From Tritrichomonas musculus (taxonomy: Eukaryota; Parabasalia; Tritrichomonadida; Tritrichomonadidae): a stretch of DNA of 64,000 bases. Shown one piece after another: positions 1 to 10,362 of this stretch (positions within the stretch are counted from its first letter, which is position 1; each line of letters starts with the position of its first letter). The stretch is from positions 124,001 through 188,000 of the forward strand of contig JAPFFF010000040.1 of the NCBI GenBank assembly GCA_039105265.1, given 5' to 3'. The notes below the pieces were generated by a model. That model made no database searches and was not told where the DNA came from. It saw nothing but the letters and a program-made list of their open reading frames with translations. A program made the position numbers and the translations under genes.

Positions 1-284
1 CCATCCATCAGGTGGCTGGATTGGGTTATTTTCATAGGATACTTGTTTGTGTTATTATAACTTATATAATTGATATTTTAAAACATTTAAATAATAAATA
101 TATAAAATAAGTGCACTATAATATAATATCAAAATTTTATTTAGTAAATATTAATACATAAAAAGATATACATATTTTTATAAACGTTAAAAATGTAAAG
201 TAAGTGTCCGCACTTCTGTTTTTACTGAAACAATTTTTTACCAGAAATCATACCGTTTTTAACTGAAAATGTAATTCCAAAGCA

Positions 285-2018
285 TCATGATACGAAATCA
301 ATTTTAAGAAATGCTGAAAAACGTTCTGGATGATTTTGAAGAGATAATGATATATTTATATTTTGATATAGTCGACTGACATATTCTTTATATTTAGTGA
401 TATATTCTGAAGTTTGGTCCCATATTTGTTGATATTCGTTTCGTGCTTTTTCAAGCATATTTGTGGAATCACCGCCAAATTGTCGTCTTAATGATTCTAA
501 TGTTTGAAACTCTGTATCTTTGTATGAAGCATATTTAAATGGCATATGCTGATGTAATGACAAATGACAATCACATCGATTGCATATTCCATTATTGGAT
601 AACATTAGATAATTCATTTCTTCAAAATTCTTTTTTTCTTCATCTACATGAATACAATTATCTTGGCAAGTCCTTTTACATTTTGTGCAGTTTATTGCAT
701 ATACACCAGGTTTAAGTTTTACTTCTTTCCATTTAATAACAGTAATCGGGATATTGAAGTCCTCATTTTGATCTATCAATTGTTTGTATTTTTCGATAAA
801 AATACATTGTTGTTCAATTTGATTAATTTTTTCTTTTTTTTCTTGAATTATTTCAATAATACCTTCAATTGGCAAATAAAGCTTTTTCCTTTCGTTAAGA
901 ACATTTTGTGTGAGTATCAAACTTTTCTCGCTCATTTTATGAGCATATACAAATACATTCTCATAACTTGTTTGGCTCATATCCCAATTTGATTTGTTAA
1001 TTATCCCATTATCACCACTAGTTTTTACGAAAAGTGATCTATTATAAAAATTACAATAATAAGTTGTTGGAATTTTAACATACGCTAAAGCTTTTGGCTA
1101 TAGCTTTCTGAAAATGTTGAAATGATGATGAAGTTATTAATTAATTATATCTCGACCAAATAATTTCAGGATCGAATCCACAAGATACCTGGCAGGAATA
1201 CAGAAATGGCAATGAGTTGATTGGTTGACAAGTGCAACTGCATTGATAGAGTCAATTCCCCAACCTCCTTCATTCCTGAAAAATGATTCAAGCAGGTTAA
1301 TGATTTTCATTACTGTTAAATCACTAATTCCAGGTGTATCAATTAATGTGACTGTGTAGGGAACAGGAAAACCAGGTTGCCAATTTAATGTGTATGCAGT
1401 GACATATTCTATTTGACTGGTTGCTGTATGTATATTGTTTGTTTTGCATTCTTCTTCTTCTGAAACAATTTTGAATCGGAAGTTATCATCCCATTTGACA
1501 CCATATAAGTAGTTAGCAATACCATTAAGAAATGTAGTTTTTCCACTGCCCATCATCCCAACAATTAAAATTTTTATTTCTTCTTTTAGTGAACTTATTT
1601 GTGGTCCAATTGTTATTTTTCTGAGTTTTTTTGATGGATTTTCATGAGTTATTATAGATGGTAATTTATAAATTTGTGGACATCCTTCTTCTGTTTTTAT
1701 TGGTACTGATAATTCTTTGATTATATCAACTAATCGTATCTGTGAAGTAGAAGATGCTGAAGAATAAGTCGATTTTTTTGTTAATTTTGAACATTCTACA
1801 AAATTATTATTTTCATTTGCGGATTCAAAAGAATGAATAGATTGTTGTATTAATTTTGAGTATTTTATAAAATCATCATTTCCAATTGTAGCTACGTCAA
1901 CTGGAAATGATTCTTTCAATAGTTCTAAAAAAATTCTAAAAGCTTTATTTTCATCTGAAAGCTCAGAAGAAGGAATAGATTTATGCTTTAATAACGTGCA
2001 TCCATAAAGATCGATCTT
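285..2018 (-). pseudogene. broken P-loop GTPase with Cys/His cluster
   Basis: This is a decayed host gene for a large P-loop GTPase. The 5' part (about 1137-2018, read leftwards) holds a Walker A motif GMMGSGKTT at about 1535-1559, followed by a G3-type DTPGISD motif. The 3' part (285-980 and a little above) is in another frame. It encodes a Cys/His cluster (CTKCKRTC, then CNRCDCHLSLH) at about 560-700 and a coiled, charged tail. Between the two parts, around 980-1137, recognisable coding sequence jumps frames and meets stops. At the 5' end the open frame runs to a stop at 2019-2021 with no in-frame ATG, so the true N-terminus is gone or shifted. The architecture recalls AIG1/septin-like TRAFAC GTPases, but the exact family was assigned by eye. 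A truncated MITE begins directly upstream and may mark the 5' damage. Confidence 0.6.
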
Positions 2019-2021
2019 TCA

Positions 2022-2355
2022 ATATTGAAAATTTTTTAACGTATTAAAATTTTGTAAACTTTTTTAACTGATTACTTCACATATCTGTTATAAAATTTAA
2101 TAAAAGCTGATTCTTTTACATAATAAGTCAGAATATATTTATTTTATACTATTGAAATACTATTTTTAATGGTTTTTTCAGGTATTAATTTCGATTAATC
2201 AAGATTCGATATCAAAAGCATATTTTTTTGTATCACATTTCATACTTGATAATCGAATTCATCAATTAAAAGTTCCAATCGATAGCATTTTATTATCGAT
2301 TATCTGAGTTAAAAAAGTGCCAAACCTGATAATTGATATCAGAATAACAAGCCTA
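2022..2355. mobile_element. truncated hAT-type MITE (copy A)
   Basis: This stretch of about 330 bp is an inverted copy of most of the element at 27477-27931. The two share long matching runs, including the end that reads AGAATAACAAGCCTA at 2341-2355. That outer end matches the terminal repeat of the two complete copies. The other end, next to the GTPase pseudogene, shows no recognisable terminus, so this copy is truncated and has no target duplication. It has no coding capacity. Confidence 0.65.
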
Positions 2356-3345
2356 AATTTAAGATAGGTATGGAAACTTCTATCCACTCGACAGATCATT
2401 TTTCTTTCAAAATATAATTTTTAATGATAGTATTAATGATAAATATAATATAAAAAAGACATATTTTTCGAGAGGAATTTAAGATAAAAATAAATTATTT
2501 TTTGAAAAAAATTGAATCCTAATCTGGTTATCTTAATTCAAAAAACAATTTTTTTTTATTTTTTTAATTATATTATTTTTAAATAGAATTATATAAGTAA
2601 TTTATATTTCATGAGGAAGAACTCGAAATTTATCATTTTTTATATTAATATCACAAGTGATATGAATTATTTTAACCTAAAAGGCGAATTTTTTTTACAT
2701 AAAAGGTGAATTTCAAAATTTTGAAAATTATGAGTTTATGAAGGAAATTGTTTTCTAATTTTCTTCATATTGATATTAAAAATTCTATTCCCAATTTGTT
2801 CAAATCACTTTTTCAATTTTTATTGTTGATTATAAAGCATCATGGATAAGCAAACCAAGCAAAGATAATTATTTTAGAATGTCTTTTCCTAAAGCTCAAA
2901 CAAATTCAAAAAACTCACTAAATAAGTTTGTTTTACAAAATAATTTTTTTTATTAATTCCAGCACATAGTTGGCAGATGAAAAAACTATCGATAATTCAT
3001 TTGTTTATAAGAAAAAATAAAAAATATTTTATTTCTTAAAAAAAATTAACGGTTATATAAACCATTCAATTTTTATATTTTATTTCCAAAAATACTATTT
3101 TAAAACCTAATCAGCTGTATACACTTTTTTATTAAAAAGTAGGTTTTAATAAAATAGTATTGATATAAACAAAAAGGTATACTTTATTTGTTTCCATTAT
3201 TGTTTTTATAAAAAAGTCTAATAAATCTCTGCCCATTTAATTCAAACTTTTTTCGTAAATAAATCTAAAAATATGTCATAAAATATGTCAATTTAATTTC
3301 AATTTTCAGATAATAATATTTAAATTGATAAAATTTTATAATCTT
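2356..3345. other. intergenic AT-rich spacer
   Basis: No gene is visible in this stretch of about 1 kb. The only structure seen is a short imperfect hairpin with arms at 3091-3109 and 3140-3161 around a loop of about 30 bases. The rest is AT-rich low-complexity sequence leading to the promoter of the peptidase gene. Confidence 0.5.
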
Positions 3346-3351
3346 TCATTT
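3346..3351 (+). promoter_or_regulatory. initiator (Inr) of peptidase gene
   Basis: TCATTT lies 12 bases before the ATG at 3358. It fits the trichomonad initiator TCA(C/T)(T/A), which positions transcription start just upstream of the start codon. The motif is short, so its position is the main support. Confidence 0.5.
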
Positions 3352-3357
3352 TAAACA

Positions 3358-4350
3358 ATGCTCTCAGGAAGCATGAGTCGTCATTTATGTGGTGGATTAG
3401 CTGCATTAAGTCCATCTGAAGAAGAAGATATGAAAGATCCTCTTGCAGGAGGAAGACTTGGTTTAAGGATCATAAGAAACACAAATACAACCTGTGTTCA
3501 TGGACAAACCGGAGAAAATTGTTATGCATATGCAGCTTGCAGTGCATACATAAACACCCTCATGAGAATGTTTGGTGAAATAGAATCAATTCCAAAATTT
3601 GATGTATGTTTAAATATTGCAGATTACAATAATGGAAGAGGAGGATATCCAATTGAAGCCCTTCGTCGACTCGAAGAAAAATTTAAATATGGCGTTAAAT
3701 TTTTCGAGACCAAAAAAATAAGCATTAGAGATGCAATTATGAAATCTGTAATTGTTTCTTTTGAAACAAATAATGAGATTTGCGAAAAAATTGGTAATGG
3801 ATCTTTAATGGAAAAAGTTAGGGGTCCTTTTACTGGGGCGCATGCAGTGTTGGTTGAAGGATATGATCTTGAAAAAGACTGCATGATTTGCAAAAACTCA
3901 TGGACATATCCAGATAAAGGAAGATTTAATTTTCGAACAACGGCTACAGATGATATTGTTTTTACAGTGGTTGACTTTGATATTGACAAATTTGATTTTA
4001 AACCAAATTTAAATGTATTTAAAGATACATTAAAAGGCTGCAGAGTTACTTGTGCATGGATGGATGAAAAAACGGCTCTTTATAACAACGATTTTTTATG
4101 TGAATATCATCCAGAAAAAGAAGGCAATTTACAATATAAAGGTTATCATATTGATAATTATATTGGCATATATTTGAATCGTTCAGAAGAATTAAAAATA
4201 AAAGAAAAAGCATTATTTGCTCATCATTATGGTAACAATCATTTTAAAAATTGTCCCCAACCTATAAGAATGTGTCCTGTTATACGTTTTCGTTATTTAT
4301 ATTTAAAGGAAAAAGAGAATGGGCCATTATGTCAATTTACAGTCAAATAA
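3358..4350 (+). CDS. papain-like cysteine peptidase (clan CA, C1-like)
   Basis: A 330-residue protein with the layout of a papain-fold cysteine peptidase. Gln50 and Cys55 lie in QTGENCYAYA, which matches the oxyanion-hole Gln and nucleophile Cys region. His162 lies in GAHAVLVEGYD and Asn180 in CKNSW, completing the Cys-His-Asn triad in the right order. No signal peptide or long inhibitory propeptide is seen ahead of Cys55, unlike secreted trichomonad cathepsins, so a cytosolic or atypical enzyme is likely. About 150 residues follow the Asn and were not assigned to a domain. An initiator motif lies 12 bases before the ATG and the stop sits in TAAA. The fold assignment is strong; substrate and location are unknown. 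Confidence 0.75.
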   Translation: MLSGSMSRHLCGGLAALSPSEEEDMKDPLAGGRLGLRIIRNTNTTCVHGQTGENCYAYAACSAYINTLMRMFGEIESIPKFDVCLNIADYNNGRGGYPIEALRRLEEKFKYGVKFFETKKISIRDAIMKSVIVSFETNNEICEKIGNGSLMEKVRGPFTGAHAVLVEGYDLEKDCMICKNSWTYPDKGRFNFRTTATDDIVFTVVDFDIDKFDFKPNLNVFKDTLKGCRVTCAWMDEKTALYNNDFLCEYHPEKEGNLQYKGYHIDNYIGIYLNRSEELKIKEKALFAHHYGNNHFKNCPQPIRMCPVIRFRYLYLKEKENGPLCQFTVK

Positions 4351-4406
4351 ATTATTTAATTTTTTTTTTTTTTCTTTTTATTTTTATAAATATAAAAAAA
4401 GATTTA

Positions 4407-4648
4407 AGGTACAAATCCAGTACGTTATTTTTTGAATAGGAGAACGTTTATTATTTGAATAGTTGCATGTCTCTGAAAAAGTTTAAATTGACTAGGTTTG
4501 TTTTTGACACTTATTTTACAATTTAAATAAGAATTATGACATGTTATATGAAATTGATGAAAATAATCGTTTTTTATTTAACATGTCATCTTATTCTTTG
4601 AGAATGTCAAAAAAAATTGCGGTTACTAAACGTACTGGATTTGTACCT
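4407..4648. mobile_element. small TA-flanked MITE
   Basis: A non-coding element of 242 bp begins AGGTACAAATCCAGTACGTT and ends with the inverse of that sequence (AAACGTACTGGATTTGTACCT). It is flanked by TA on both sides, at 4405-4406 and 4649-4650. A second inner inverted pair (ATGACATGTTA and TAACATGTCAT) can form a stem inside. A TA target duplication is characteristic of Tc1/mariner-pogo type elements. The insertion lies 56 bases after the stop of the peptidase gene. Confidence 0.75.
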
Positions 4649-4650
4649 TA

Positions 4651-5033
4651 AAAAGATATACTTTTTTATATTTTTATTTATTTAAATTGTGAGAAAATCA
4701 GCGAAATATATTGTATGTAAATTTTAAAAAAGATAGTAATTCATACTCACTAAAATGATGTTATAATAATTCAATCCCTACAAAGAATTAATAAAATTGA
4801 AATATAGTAATAATAAAAATACAAAGATTTCATGATATAGCATGAATATGAATATAAAATGAATATATCATTGTTATCTTTGTATTGTATATAGCATGAA
4901 TATATAAAAATTGATGCTAATTAAAGTTCAATATCTATTTTATTAATGTGAAAAAAAAAAAAAATGCATTGTGAGTAATATGATGAATTAGTTAAAGAAG
5001 AAAATAACTTTAATTGATATTTTTATTAATGAT
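4651..5033. other. intergenic spacer
   Basis: About 380 bases of AT-rich sequence with repeated ATGAATAT-type words and an A-run. No gene or clear element is seen. Confidence 0.4.
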
Positions 5034-7121
5034 CTATTCTGACGCTTTTATTTCATTAATTAAATTTTCTAAAATATCCGATGTATTTTCATCAAAATAA
5101 TCATCTTCTATGAGAATTTTAATTAATTCGTCGAAATCTTCTTGATCTAGATCATCCATGAACCATCGAAGGAAAATCTTCAATGTCAAAAAATGTTTTT
5201 CTTGGAGACAATTAATGGCATCTCTAAAGGGACTCTTTTTCAAATAACTGAAATTTTCAATCAAATATTTCAAAGCAAAAGCATTGCCAACAAAAAGCGC
5301 TACTTCAACAATCGAGTAATATGAATCAGGTTCAACAAAATTGGCATCAATGTCAGGATTACTGCAGATCATTTTGATGATTTTCATGTCAGCCAACATC
5401 GCACAGGCGCAAAAAAGTGGATTCGAGGTCGAGTTTTGATTGATGTCAATTGTAGGCTGACTCAGTATCAACTCAACAACATTCGTGTTGTTGAAGTAAA
5501 TCGCTGATTCTAAGAATGTTGAGTCATTGGAATCTTTTATGTAGTTCAAGTCGAGATCTGGATGCTTCAGCAATTCTGACGCAAAAATGCACGAGTGGTC
5601 GTACTTCGTAAACTTGATGATACTGTTTATATGACTACTAACGAACTTCGGATTGTTCCTAAAGAAAGGAAGTATAACTGACTTGAAGAATCCAAAATTA
5701 AAGCTGAAAAACGTATTCTCAATTATATTCAAAATTCTAATATCAACATCTTTCATAGCAATATTTCCTTCACCATCATTTTCGTTAACTTCATTTTCAT
5801 TATTTTCATTTTCACTGTCTTCATTTTCATTGTCTTCATTTTCATTGTCTTCATTTTCATTGTCTTCATTTTCACTATAGTCTTCATTTTCTTTATTTTC
5901 TTCTTTTTCTTTATTCTCTTCTTTTTCTTTATTCTCTTCTTTTTCTTTATTCTCTTCTTTTTCTTTATTCTCTTCTTTTTCTTTATTCTCTTCTTTTTCT
6001 TTATTCTCTTCTTTTTCTTTATTCTCTTCTTTTTCTTTATTCTCTTCTTTTTCTTTATTCTCTTCTTTTTCTTTATTCTCTTCATTCTCTTTATTCTCTT
6101 CATTCTCTTCATTTTCACTATCTGTTTCATTGCGGTCTAACAAGAAGCTGTAGTTGTAGTTATCGAGTATGTATTCGGTTACCTCTTGGTTTCCGTTTAC
6201 GATTGAGTACAGCAGCGAGTACATGTCGAATTCCTTTGGAAGCTTCTGCTCAACCATATGGATAATCTCGTAATTATCTGAATGGATTGCATAATCGATG
6301 ACAGACAGGTTCAGTGTTGCGCCATTTATAAACAGAAACTTGAAAATATTGAATGCGTGAAAATTCAATGAGTAATCAATCAAGTGCAGATCGCAATTCA
6401 AACGAAGGAAGTTCTCAATCAAGGATTCCTGAATCAGGGAGTCAATTGACAAATTCTTCTGAGAAAGAAGAATTTGAAAGCCAGAAACATCATCCCTTTT
6501 TATCGCCAGTCTTATTGGATCAGTTTCAATTTCAGAGTATATTTGGTCCTTATAATCCCCAGAACTTTTGAGCCAATTGAAATACTTCTTTCTCAATAAT
6601 TTGAATTCTTCCAGATACTCCTCTGAATACTTCTTTTCATCCTTGAATTCGTTCTCAAATTGTGGCTTTATTTCTTTGTAAAAAAATTCTGGATTGTTCT
6701 CAATGATTTCTGGCAGAAAATATTGGGCGGTTTTCGATGTATCGTCTGTTTGTGCTGATAGAATTATTTTCTCAATGTCAATCAAACCTTCTTCGTACAT
6801 CCAAAGCTTGAAGTAAAAGTGGCCACCGAAAAAGTTCCACACAATTGAGGACTCGTTTTGTAGGTGCGTTTTTATTGGTTCCATTATCCTCTCAAAAAGT
6901 TTGATTACAAGATTCCCTAGTAATTGGCCATATCGCGCTAAAAGGCCAAAAAGTTGGCAGATCATTATGAGATCATTTTTCTGTTGTAAGTAATTTGGTG
7001 GAATAATTTCAAATAATAAGTCAATAGCTTTTTCATCTGAATTGGGTTTTAAGGAATTTAAATAATTTTGTATTTCTGCGTATTTATCAATTTTTTCTTC
7101 ATCGAGAAATAGATTTTCCAT
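5034..7121 (-). CDS. DUF3447/ankyrin-type repeat protein
   Basis: A 695-residue protein of the large trichomonad DUF3447/ankyrin family. The N-terminal 200 residues (MENLFLDEEKIDKYAEIQNY onward) match the helical N-terminal region of the paralogue at 59041-60891. Ankyrin-like helical pairs follow at about 205-330 and again from about 450 to the end. Between them, at about 333-445, lies an acidic low-complexity insert made of about ten EENKEK hexapeptides and then shorter NEDNE units. No signal peptide or membrane segment is seen, so it is probably cytoplasmic. Such proteins are thought to be protein-interaction scaffolds; the partner is unknown. The stop is TAG. No convincing initiator was seen near the ATG. 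Confidence 0.75.
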   Translation of the reverse strand: MENLFLDEEKIDKYAEIQNYLNSLKPNSDEKAIDLLFEIIPPNYLQQKNDLIMICQLFGLLARYGQLLGNLVIKLFERIMEPIKTHLQNESSIVWNFFGGHFYFKLWMYEEGLIDIEKIILSAQTDDTSKTAQYFLPEIIENNPEFFYKEIKPQFENEFKDEKKYSEEYLEEFKLLRKKYFNWLKSSGDYKDQIYSEIETDPIRLAIKRDDVSGFQILLSQKNLSIDSLIQESLIENFLRLNCDLHLIDYSLNFHAFNIFKFLFINGATLNLSVIDYAIHSDNYEIIHMVEQKLPKEFDMYSLLYSIVNGNQEVTEYILDNYNYSFLLDRNETDSENEENEENKENEENKEKEENKEKEENKEKEENKEKEENKEKEENKEKEENKEKEENKEKEENKEKEENKEKEENKENEDYSENEDNENEDNENEDNENEDSENENNENEVNENDGEGNIAMKDVDIRILNIIENTFFSFNFGFFKSVILPFFRNNPKFVSSHINSIIKFTKYDHSCIFASELLKHPDLDLNYIKDSNDSTFLESAIYFNNTNVVELILSQPTIDINQNSTSNPLFCACAMLADMKIIKMICSNPDIDANFVEPDSYYSIVEVALFVGNAFALKYLIENFSYLKKSPFRDAINCLQEKHFLTLKIFLRWFMDDLDQEDFDELIKILIEDDYFDENTSDILENLINEIKASE
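5880..6115. repeat. 18-bp minisatellite inside DUF3447 gene
   Basis: About ten near-perfect copies of an 18-bp unit (plus strand TTCTCTTCTTTTTCTTTA) keep the reading frame and encode EENKEK on the minus strand. Flanking degenerate units extend the array on both sides. The copies are nearly identical, so the expansion looks recent, and the copy number probably varies between strains. Confidence 0.85.
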
Positions 7122-7564
7122 TAAAATAATGTTTTGTATATGAATTGTGAAATGAAATAAAATATTAAAATTTTACTAAATTCAGAGTTTATTTGGTAGT
7201 TTCATTCTGGAATATAAAAAATTGCATGGATTGATAAAGAAGAAATGTTTTTCATGTGAGCACAGTCGAGTTTTACTAATCAATATTCAATAAATATCAC
7301 AGGTATTTAAAAATGGTTAAATTCAATAAAAAAATATAATAAAATGATCATTATTTATTTTTAATTATTCTCATAATAAATAAACATTTTTACAATCCGC
7401 TTCTCTTTTTTGTTAGAAGTCAATTTTATTTTCTTTTCTTGATATTTGTGGAATCATTAAATGAGGATGGTTAAAAGGGCATTTAAACCTTTTATGATGA
7501 CTTATTTTTATCTGATTAATGTTGCAAACATTTGAGTTATCATTTTCATTAAATATATAATTTT
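7122..7564. other. intergenic spacer
   Basis: About 440 bases of AT-rich sequence between the DUF3447 gene and the phosphatase fragment. No gene, repeat or clear signal is seen. Confidence 0.4.
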
Positions 7565-7912
7565 TCACAGAAAATGAAATATATCGAAGCTCAAAGGAAT
7601 ATTTTGTTCAATAGATTGAAATAAATCCTTTTTAAAACTAGAAATTTGAGGAAGTGATGATCTATTGATCTTTTTCTGCGCAAACGATTGATCTTTAAAA
7701 TAACTCGTGTCAGCTTTTTCAAATCTTTTCAAAGGAGGAAAAAATACAGATTCAGCTTTATCATTCTCTTTATAAATCCTGAGAATGCCACTTGAGTTAC
7801 TCATTTCAGGAAAATAAGAAGAAGCCGAGAAAACAGTTATGCACTTGTCATTGAATAATTTTTCAATTCCTTCATCAACGCATTCGTGTCCTCTCACGAG
7901 TAGATTGGTCAT
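7565..7912 (-). pseudogene. 3' fragment of PP1/PP2A-type Ser/Thr phosphatase
   Basis: The open frame begins abruptly with NLLVRGHECVDEGIEKLF and continues ITVFSASSYFP. These match the last conserved blocks of PPP-family phosphatases (LVVRAHQ...GYEFF and LVTLFSAPNYC in PP1). The His of VRGHE is a metal ligand in that family. The earlier catalytic blocks (GDxHG, GDxVDRG, GNHE) are absent from the sequence upstream, so only about the last third survives. A diverged tail of about 65 residues follows the last conserved block. The 5' break coincides with a short palindromic GC-rich patch at 7915-8035. Confidence 0.65.
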
Positions 7913-8035
7913 ATCTGTCGCCCGAAACGTGCCCGGGCAATGTCAGATTGGTCATATCACCGGGCAAGAATGGGCACAAACGTCTTTTTTACATTGCCCG
8001 TTTTTGCTCGTTCTTGCCCATTTGATCGTAAAATT
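7902..8035. repeat. GC-rich palindromic patch at a gene break
   Basis: GATTGGTCATATC occurs twice, at about 7902 and 7948. CGGGCAATGT pairs with ACATTGCCCG, and GGGCAAGAATGGGCA pairs imperfectly with the segment ending TTCTTGCCCAT. The patch separates the truncated phosphatase from the decayed kinase gene and could mark a rearrangement junction. Confidence 0.5.
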
Positions 8036-8089
8036 GATTGACCGTCCATCAATTTCTTTCCAAACGGTCAGCCATGCTATTTCATCTCA

Positions 8090-10051
8090 TTAGTTGGTGG
8101 TTACACTTACACTCTTTATCTTGTTACCGGCCAAGCGAGCAACTCTCCTCCTCAGCTAGCCTATTCCTGCGAAAACAAAAAACAGTTTTTCTTAATATTG
8201 GTAAACGGTCACCGGCTTCACTTTTTGGCGGTTTTGACACTGCAACAGTCATTGACACAGAAGGTTCCGTAACAGTTATAACGAAAACAATTTCTGATTC
8301 GCCGACCTCTGAAATCAAATGTCACTTTTTACCTAACCGTGAAAAAGCGGTTAAAGCTGCCAATTGTAAAGACAGTGATATTGCACTCAGTCAGAGTGGA
8401 CGTCTTCGAATATTCCTTGAAAGCGCCCAATAAATCGTTTGTTGAAGTGATTGAACTTTCGAGAATCAAAATAACCGAAATAACCGGTTCTTGTCTTCAC
8501 TTTTTCGCTGTTTCTGCCGATGGTCGCGTCTTCGGACGAGGAAGCAACATCTGCTACAAGCTTGGGATGCCTCCTGAAGTGATGGAGTTGAGCACCTTTA
8601 TAGTCATTGACTCCCTTAGTATATGCAAAGTCGTCGAGGCTTTCGCTGTTTCGGCCAGTCCAGTAGTTTTTCAAGACATCAACAGGCAAAGTGGTTGCGT
8701 GCGGATCTAACAAGTACGGCAGGCTCATACTGAGAGGAGACAAGCAAGATGTCTTCCCACCAGAAGAAACAACAATAACAGGAAACGTCACCTTTCTATT
8801 ATTGGGAAGCGGAACTTCAATTACTTTCGTTGGTGTTGAGCCGCCTGCAAACACGCCAAACAGAAAAATCACAATTTTCGCAAAGCCGGTGCAGCCAACA
8901 AAAATCATCGCAACTCCAACAAAAGTTCCAACGCCAAAGAAAACATCAAGATGCTCAACTCCATCGAAAAGTTCAGCGCCAAAAGAAACAGAATCAAAAG
9001 AACTGATATCAAAAGTGACAGTATTCAAAGAGTCAGTGCCAAAGGAATTGGAATCGTTATCTGAAGTTGAAAGGCTTAAAAGAATGCTCGAACTGAAAGA
9101 AAAAGAACACCAAAATGCGCGGGAAAAAAGCGAAATGCTTGAGAAAGAGAACGAAGAATTGAGAGCTGAAAGCAGGTCAAAAAGAAGACCGCTCCAACTT
9201 CTCAATCAAGAAACACTCGAGAAAATGAAAGGCAAGAAGACGAAGTTGCTTGGAACGGGAGCCACTTCAGAAGTATTCGAAGTTACACGAGAAGAAAAGT
9301 TGGCATTGAAAGTCTACAAACGAGAGTTCTTGCGTGACAATGAAAACGCGAACGAGAACGATGATGACGACGACAATGTTGTCAATATTGGCATAGACAA
9401 GATGCGTCGATTCCTTCAAGAATACGAAGTGCTGAACCAAATGTATCATCCAAACGTCATCAAAGCTTTTGGCTTCAGTTTTGGCGATGAAGAAAATCCT
9501 CCGGCAATTCTTCTTGAGTACTGTCCGACGAACCTGAAGAAGAAGATCAAGAGGCTCACCAACGAGGAGCGAATCAATGCAATTGTCGACATTAGCAGTG
9601 CAATGAAGCTCGTCCATTCAGTCAGCATAATTCACAGAGACTTAAAAGTTGAGAGCATCTTGCTCGACGAACAGAAAAAAATAAAAGTTAGTGACTTCTG
9701 ACTTTGCACATTGATCAAAGATGGCGGAAAATCATTGACTCTCACTGCAATGGCAGGAACATTGAGGTGCATGGCGCCTGAAATTATCCAGGAAAAAACG
9801 AACTACAATGAAAAAGTGGACGTATATTCGGCGGTGTTGTCTTCGCAATTCTCAACAAGGGACAGTTTCCAAAAATTACGATCGCAGAAGTTGTCACTGG
9901 CAAAAAGGCTGAGATTCAAGACAACGTATCAAAGTTCGCAAAAAACCTCATTGACAAGTGCTGGTCCTTCAATGCTAACGATAGGCCATCATTCGCAGAA
10001 AATAGCCAAATGTTGAAAGGGAATGAAAGAAAAAGCTTATTTAAAAGATAG
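8090..10051 (+). pseudogene. decayed RCC1-repeat protein kinase
   Basis: A host gene remnant. The order is RCC1-like repeats (about 8100-8860, with ADGRVFGRGSNICYKLG and VVACGSNKYGRL), a charged coiled coil (about 9050-9200, LSEVERLKRMLELKEKEHQN), then a protein kinase domain. The kinase shows a G-loop (LLGTGATSEVFEV), a VAIK-like Lys (LALKVYK), HRD with following Lys (IIHRDLKVES), an APE region (RCMAPEII) and a C-lobe ending NDRPSF. Frame changes are needed near 8403, near 8665 and near 9835. An in-frame TGA at 9699-9701 replaces the Gly of the DFG motif. RCC1-kinase fusions are known in trichomonads. The remnant is visibly less AT-rich than the spacers, as expected for former coding sequence. 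Confidence 0.75.
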
Positions 10052-10362
10052 CTTTAACTTAAATTGATTTAAGATATCGCTTTATAAAAAATAAAAGTTG
10101 TATGTTAAAAGATATATAAATAATTATATTAAATTAAATTATTTTTTTTTTTTTGAAATTAATTTTTTGTTTGGATGTAATAATTGGGCTAGGATGTAAT
10201 GTAATAAGAAATAATATATATTAAAAAAGAATTGGTAAAAAAAAATTCATTATTGAAAACAAATTTTTGGTGGTCTTTAAAAAAAATCAGTCAAAACTGT
10301 TATATGAGCTTGGTGCTAATTAATTAAAGCATCAATTATGTCCAAAAGATAAAAAAAAAAGT
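10052..10362. other. intergenic spacer
   Basis: About 310 bases of AT-rich sequence with A and T runs. Nothing recognisable is seen. Confidence 0.4.

Noticed and set aside
5753-6130. Minus-strand frame of repeated RIKKKK over the DUF3447 gene
   Set aside because: This is the shifted frame of the 18-bp repeat that encodes EENKEK in the real gene.
9699-9701. Reassigned TGA codon that would keep the RCC1-kinase alive
   Set aside because: Other genes in the window end in TGA, and the same kinase remnant also has frame changes, so decay is simpler.
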